From: Lobosporangium transversale
Taxonomy: Eukaryota > Mortierellomycota > Mortierellomycetes > Mortierellales > Mortierellaceae
DNA: 64,000 bases
Assembly: GCF_002105155.1 (NCBI RefSeq)
Contig: NW_019029004.1
Location: 372,001 to 436,000 of the forward strand
Direction of reading: 5' to 3'
Notes under the pieces: generated by a model
Seen by the model: only the letters and a program-made list of their open reading frames with translations
Database searches by the model: none
What the model was told of the DNA's origin: nothing
Shown: positions 63,251 through 64,000 of the stretch, in pieces
How the letters are laid out: each line of letters begins with the position of its first letter
How positions within the stretch are numbered: position 1 is the stretch's first letter
Translations under genes and position numbers: made by a program

Positions 63251-64000
63251 TTACAGCTTTGCCGCTACATGACGCTTGTGCCGTTTGGTCTGATTATGGG
63301 TGAGTTGTCTCTGCTTCCTCTTAAGAAGTCTTGTTGACTCTGATGCGTTATTCTTTTGCTGCTTCTTCCTCTTTCTGTCATTAATATGAGGATTTTGCTG
63401 TCTTAGGTTCTTCCAATATTGACGAATGATGATGTCCGAGTCAAAATTCTCATAAGGAATTTGCTCGTTGTATGAGGAGTCATAGCCCTTCCACTTTACA
63501 GTATACATCATTCCTTTTCCCGTGAGTTCGTGGTCAACGATAGACTCTATTTCATACGACTCTTCACTGGGAGCATCAAAAGCTTGAGTGACCATTTTGA
63601 GCTGGCTCGGAGCATAATTACGAGCCAATTTCTGGTTGGTAGCGTCTAGCAGAGTGTAGGCACCATTTTCGGTACGAGCCACTACTTTGTATGGGCCTTG
63701 GTATTTAGGTGCTAATTTACCATTGGGCAATTCTTCCTTCGCCATGACAAACGCTCCAGGTGGGAACTGAAGGATTTTGTGTGTCCTGTTGAATTTCTCC
63801 ACCATTCTTTTTTGCGTGTCAGAACTCTTATCATCGATAGCAGGGAAAACTAACGCGGTGAGATATTCCAATCTGTTCTGTAATTCTTCTTCAGACAGGA
63901 GATGTGACTCGGCTGAGGAAAAATCCGTTAGTCCTGCAAATGAGCGTCCATAGAATAATGAGAATGGCGTTGAATGATGTAGACTCGCGACTCTAGTATT
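63251..64000 (-). mobile_element. 3' end of a Ty3/gypsy chromovirus pol: integrase C-terminus and chromodomain
   Basis: Frame open from the right edge to TAA at 63251. Near the edge: NTRVASLHHSTPFSLFYGR, the end of the integrase core. Then the GPY/F-type region KLAPKYQGPYKVVARTENGA with YAPSQLK, followed by a chromodomain: IESIVDHELTGKGMMYTVKW, KGYDSSYNEQIPYENF, IIIRQYW. The tail is Lys/Arg/Gln-rich and ends KRHVAAKL. A chromodomain at this place is diagnostic of chromoviruses, where it guides integration to marked chromatin. No stop or frameshift in the 250 codons visible, so this copy may be young. The remainder lies outside the window. Confidence 0.9.

Overview
This is eukaryotic, almost certainly fungal, nuclear DNA. 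Nearly every recognisable gene is broken by short spliceosomal introns (about 70-120 nt, GT...AG, sometimes with CTGAC/CTAAC-like branch sites), spacing is compact, and the protein set is fungal: Bmt2, Rrp46, Snf7, eIF3c, a CBS-PB1 protein, Tvp38, an AKR7-type aldo-keto reductase, LaeA-like methyltransferase and Rad5/HLTF-like SNF2-RING ATPase. The mixture of LINE, DIRS-type and Ty3/gypsy chromovirus remnants and the dense A/T homopolymer tracts would suit an early-diverging filamentous fungus (Mucoromycota/Mortierellomycota-like); that placement is inference. Gene models below were spliced by hand; except where stated (the mucin-like gene and the interrupted DHHC gene), each recognised gene reads as one open frame.

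Layout. 1-0.94 kb: decayed 3' end of a LINE-like retrotransposon. 1.3-13.9 kb: ordinary core genes, MCM10 (-) divergent from BMT2 (+), a KH-like protein (-) divergent from RRP46 (+), then SNF7 (-) and a MAPEG-family gene (-). 14-18 kb: gene-poor stretch with a decayed duplicate of the MAPEG 5' flank and a mucin-like surface protein gene (-). 18.2-33.8 kb: the most unusual part. An aldo-keto reductase gene runs into a 2,767-bp inverted repeat whose second arm lies 8.86 kb away. The arms match at every point checked, including homopolymer lengths. Each arm holds the last AKR exon, a tRNA-Val(AAC) gene and a non-coding element with short terminal inverted repeats. Between the arms sit a DHHC palmitoyltransferase gene with an in-frame TAG just before its zinc-binding core, and a membrane-anchored amidohydrolase gene.

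34.6-58.4 kb: SRP receptor beta (-) divergent from a CBS-PB1 gene (+), a methyltransferase (-), a sepiapterin-reductase-like SDR (-), a small unknown two-exon gene (+), a decayed coding stretch (-), eIF3c (-), a SNF2-RING ATPase (-) and TVP38 (+). 58.4-64 kb: a nest of mobile DNA. There is a 332-bp perfect inverted repeat pair, a diverged third copy of part of the big repeat, a gypsy integrase scrap, an internally deleted DIRS-type element with its diagnostic inverted repeats, and the 3' end of a chromovirus (integrase tail, chromodomain, polypurine tract, 173-bp LTR). An intact 227-codon ORF runs antisense between the chromovirus pol stop and its LTR.

The host genes do not form a pathway cluster; they are typical mixed housekeeping genes. 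The interesting biology is structural: a very young inverted duplication carrying a tRNA gene and an exon, the antisense ORF inside a chromovirus, and more than twenty long A/T tracts, several lying directly against 3' splice sites.
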